Positions 63,628 to 64,000 of a stretch of DNA of 64,000 nucleotides are shown here, one piece after another. Below the pieces are notes generated by a model. The model had not been told where the DNA came from and ran no database searches. It saw nothing but the letters and a program-made list of their open reading frames with translations. How positions within the stretch are numbered: the first letter of the stretch is position 1; every line of letters begins with the position of its first letter. Source of the DNA: an uncultured Rhodospirillales bacterium (lineage in GTDB: Bacteria; Pseudomonadota; Alphaproteobacteria; Acetobacterales; Acetobacteraceae); assembly GCA_903928895.1 (NCBI GenBank), contig CAIYSR010000077.1, positions 1 to 64,000 of the forward strand, written 5' to 3'. Both the position numbers and the translations under genes were made by a program.

Positions 63628-63656
63628 TTGACCCTGTTCCCCCCCGGCCGATATGT
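63628..63656 (+). promoter_or_regulatory. Predicted promoter of the polyprenyl synthase gene
   Basis: TTGACC (63628-63633) and ATATGT (63651-63656) are 17 bases apart in the 158-base divergent gap between the DUF2007 gene and the prenyl synthase. The start of transcription would lie about 40 bases before the TTG start codon. Prediction from sequence only. Confidence 0.45.
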
Positions 63657-63701
63657 TGCGCCGCACGCGCACCGCGCGCGTATTTGAGTCGGGAGAACCC
63701 T

Positions 63702-64000
63702 TTGGGCGTCGTCGCCAGCTTGCCACCCGCCGCGCTGCCCGGCGAAACTCCGGTACGAGTCGATGACGCCGAGGATGCGCTGAGCACGCTGGTCACCCTC
63801 GTCGGCGCCGATCTCGAGGCCTGCAACCGCGCCATCATTGCGCGGATGGACAGCCCGGTTGCGCTGATCCCGCAACTTGCCGCCCATATCGTCGCCGCCG
63901 GGGGCAAGCGCCTGCGGCCGCTGCTCACGCTCGCCGCCGCGCGCATGTGCGGCTACCAGGGCGCCCGGCACGTGCATCTCGCCGCCTGCGTCGAGTTCAT
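63702..64000 (+). CDS. ispB: Polyprenyl (octaprenyl/decaprenyl) diphosphate synthase, N-terminal part
   Basis: The first 99 codons of a trans-isoprenyl diphosphate synthase that makes the side chain of ubiquinone; the gene runs off the window. After a variable leader it shows NRAIIARMDSPVALIPQLAA and the substrate-binding HIVAAGGKRLRPLLTLAAAR, which is diagnostic. The aspartate-rich DDxxD motif would lie just beyond the edge. The start is taken as TTG 63702 with GGGAGA six bases upstream. Chain length cannot be told from this portion. Confidence 0.85.
   Translation, partial: MGVVASLPPAALPGETPVRVDDAEDALSTLVTLVGADLEACNRAIIARMDSPVALIPQLAAHIVAAGGKRLRPLLTLAAARMCGYQGARHVHLAACVEF

Noticed and set aside
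63525-63977. 150-codon minus-strand frame opposite the prenyl synthase start
   Set aside because: It overlaps both the promoter gap and a gene with the diagnostic GGKRLRP motif; no features of its own.

Overview
The window is about 64 kb of very GC-rich chromosomal DNA with dense, often overlapping operons. No rRNA or tRNA gene, CRISPR array, insertion sequence or replication origin was recognised. Gene content (LolA, GlnD, MutS, MaeB with a phosphotransacetylase-like tail, SapC-family protein, tetrameric sarcosine oxidase, Gts-type sugar importer, Weimberg-type aldose dehydrogenase) points to an alphaproteobacterium. A dispersed 35-40 bp AT-rich hairpin repeat of a kind I associate with Acetobacteraceae (Acidiphilium/Gluconacetobacter relatives) makes that family the best guess. 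This is inference; there is no rRNA marker here.

Layout. 0-2.2 kb: tail of an unknown gene, an MFS transporter and lolA. 2.2-13.6 kb: a complete glycogen operon, glgP-glgB-glgC-glgA followed by one giant gene that fuses the debranching enzyme GlgX to the 4-alpha-glucanotransferase MalQ. 13.7-15.8 kb (minus): an enoyl-CoA hydratase/isomerase-family gene and an M20 carbamoylase/allantoate-amidohydrolase-like gene. 15.9-20.8 kb: a Gts-like sugar ABC importer (binding protein, two permeases, ATPase) ending in a xylose/arabinose-dehydrogenase-like SDR. 20.85-24.65 kb: a low-GC accessory island with three kinds of intergenic repeat, a toxin-antitoxin locus whose RelE-like toxin is interrupted by a TGA codon, about 500 bp with no convincing gene, and a compact three-gene cassette of one putative dual-OB protein and two DUF488 proteins. 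24.7-34.1 kb: acyl-CoA metabolism (two pairs of acyl-CoA dehydrogenases, a bifunctional enoyl-CoA hydratase/3-hydroxyacyl-CoA dehydrogenase), with a creatininase-family hydrolase, a DOPA-dioxygenase-like protein and an unrecognised, internally duplicated protein.

34.1-39.6 kb: three thiamine-diphosphate enzyme genes (E1 alpha, E1 beta, IlvB-like) with a double hairpin repeat between the first two, then gnd and gntK. 39.6-44.5 kb: the soxBDAG sarcosine oxidase operon. 44.6-50.6 kb: a C-methyltransferase and a minus-strand series maeB-pncC-FkbM methyltransferase-sapC-NTF2-like. 50.7-56.8 kb: mutS, glnD and a small exported hypothetical. 56.8-61.4 kb: an orphan Dpp/Opp-type ATPase with an SDR, divergent from a D-lactate/glycolate dehydrogenase-like flavoprotein, then a class I aminotransferase. 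61.4-64 kb: a DUF6065-like gene preceded by a 37-residue basic peptide gene with a promoter-like sequence, an N6-adenine methyltransferase, a DUF2007 protein, and the start of a polyprenyl diphosphate synthase cut by the window edge.

How the parts work together. The glycogen block can make ADP-glucose, polymerise, branch, phosphorolyse and debranch, with both debranching activities on one polypeptide. The importer plus aldose dehydrogenase would take up and oxidise a sugar, and gntK/gnd would feed gluconate into the pentose-phosphate pathway. The acyl-CoA block looks like a beta-oxidation module for an unusual acyl or dicarboxylyl substrate. The best candidates for undescribed biology are the dual-OB/DUF488/DUF488 cassette, the 37-aa peptide with the DUF6065-like gene, the duplicated 267-aa protein, and the hairpin repeat that sits in a consistent orientation just after stop codons.
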